Of a DNA stretch of 64,000 nt, positions 63,831 to 64,000 are shown in pieces (positions within the stretch are counted from its first letter, which is position 1; each line of letters opens with the position of its first letter). Position numbers and translations under genes: made by a program. The DNA lies in assembly GCA_018242295.1 (NCBI GenBank), contig JAFECE010000011.1, positions 806,001 through 870,000 on the forward strand, in the 5' to 3' direction. The notes below the pieces were generated by a model. The model saw only the letters and a list, made by a program, of their open reading frames with translations, did not search any database and was not told the DNA's origin. This DNA comes from Pseudomonadota bacterium. Its GTDB lineage: Bacteria; Pseudomonadota; Alphaproteobacteria; Rhizobiales; Hyphomicrobiaceae.

Positions 63831-64000
63831 ATGAATTACCGAGCGCGGCTCAGAGTCATCCGCAGACGGTTTCGTCCGCTTCGCCCCAAAGGCCGGCTGT
63901 TGCTTTATATCGTGCGAAATTGGCGGAGTCCTCCCGGGGACATTTTTTCCGGTGCCTGGAAAATCGTAGACAACGTTACGGCCGGAACGAGCATTCGGCG
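63831..64000 (+). CDS. Start of an unidentified gene, cut by the window end (partial)
   Basis: An ATG 4 bp after the PP-loop gene opens a frame with no stop to the window end (MNYRARLRVIRRRFRPLRPK, GRLLLYIVRNWRSPPGDIFS, GAWKIVDNVTAGTSIR). The very basic start and tight spacing suggest translational coupling with the PP-loop gene. Too short to assign. Confidence 0.5.
   Translation, partial: MNYRARLRVIRRRFRPLRPKGRLLLYIVRNWRSPPGDIFSGAWKIVDNVTAGTSIR

Overview
The window looks like a piece of an alphaproteobacterial chromosome, probably Hyphomicrobiales (Rhizobiales). The signs are a porin with the N-terminus typical of that order (ADLGGDCCADLEERVAELE), a RodA end next to a tRNA-Lys, two large TonB receptors, DUF1800/DUF1501 and DinB genes, and an AAGCGGACAT-type intergenic repeat cluster. 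No rRNA or other species marker is present, so the genus is open.

Region 1 (1-500) is backbone: the 3' end of rodA, a hairpin, and an intact tRNA-Lys(CTT). Region 2 (446-33801) is an integrative genomic island. It is bounded by a 55-bp perfect direct repeat that copies the 3' end of the tRNA, and a tyrosine integrase sits just inside the tRNA. Its left arm reads like a phage satellite: integrase, AlpA-like excisionase, then a replication initiator whose own gene contains seven phased 25-bp palindromic iterons followed by an AT-rich tract. These strongly recall the lambda O/ori arrangement. Small phage-like and decayed genes follow. The cargo comes in two blocks. One (8019-21633) is a phosphoester-scavenging set: PAP2 phosphatase, TonB receptor, AcpA/PLC-type phosphoesterase, porin, type I phosphodiesterase, LysR regulator and a YncE-propeller/phosphoesterase fusion. 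The other (22285-32142) is a defence block: serine recombinase, an overlapping ParB-like / SNF2 helicase / DUF3883-nuclease operon, an HNH nuclease, Vsr, a second HNH nuclease, a C5 cytosine methyltransferase, and a zinc-ribbon protein with a deoxyribosyltransferase/TIR-like domain.

Region 3 (33802-43718) carries LysR/beta-carbonic anhydrase, a membrane protein, DUF1800+DUF1501, a lytic-transglycosylase-like protein, an intergenic repeat cluster and dinB. It ends at a third, mutated copy of the tRNA-Lys 3' end, so it may be an older insertion at the same site. Region 4 (43770-64000) holds a MacA/MacB exporter, several small secreted proteins (EF-hand, Hint-domain with Gly-rich linker, HExxH protein, Gly/Trp/Arg repeat protein), a LuxR solo, a very unusual membrane-anchored ClpB-like ATPase ending in a release-factor-like region without GGQ, a TonB receptor, and the start of an ACP / P450-like / QueC-like PP-loop cluster cut by the window end.

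The best candidates for undescribed biology are the ClpB/release-factor fusion (54496-57858), the ParB-SNF2-DUF3883 defence operon with its methylase/Vsr neighbours (23273-31018), the lambda-like intragenic origin on a tRNA-borne island (2296-3786), and the ACP/P450/PP-loop cluster at the right edge. All functions are inferred from sequence reading alone; no database search was run.
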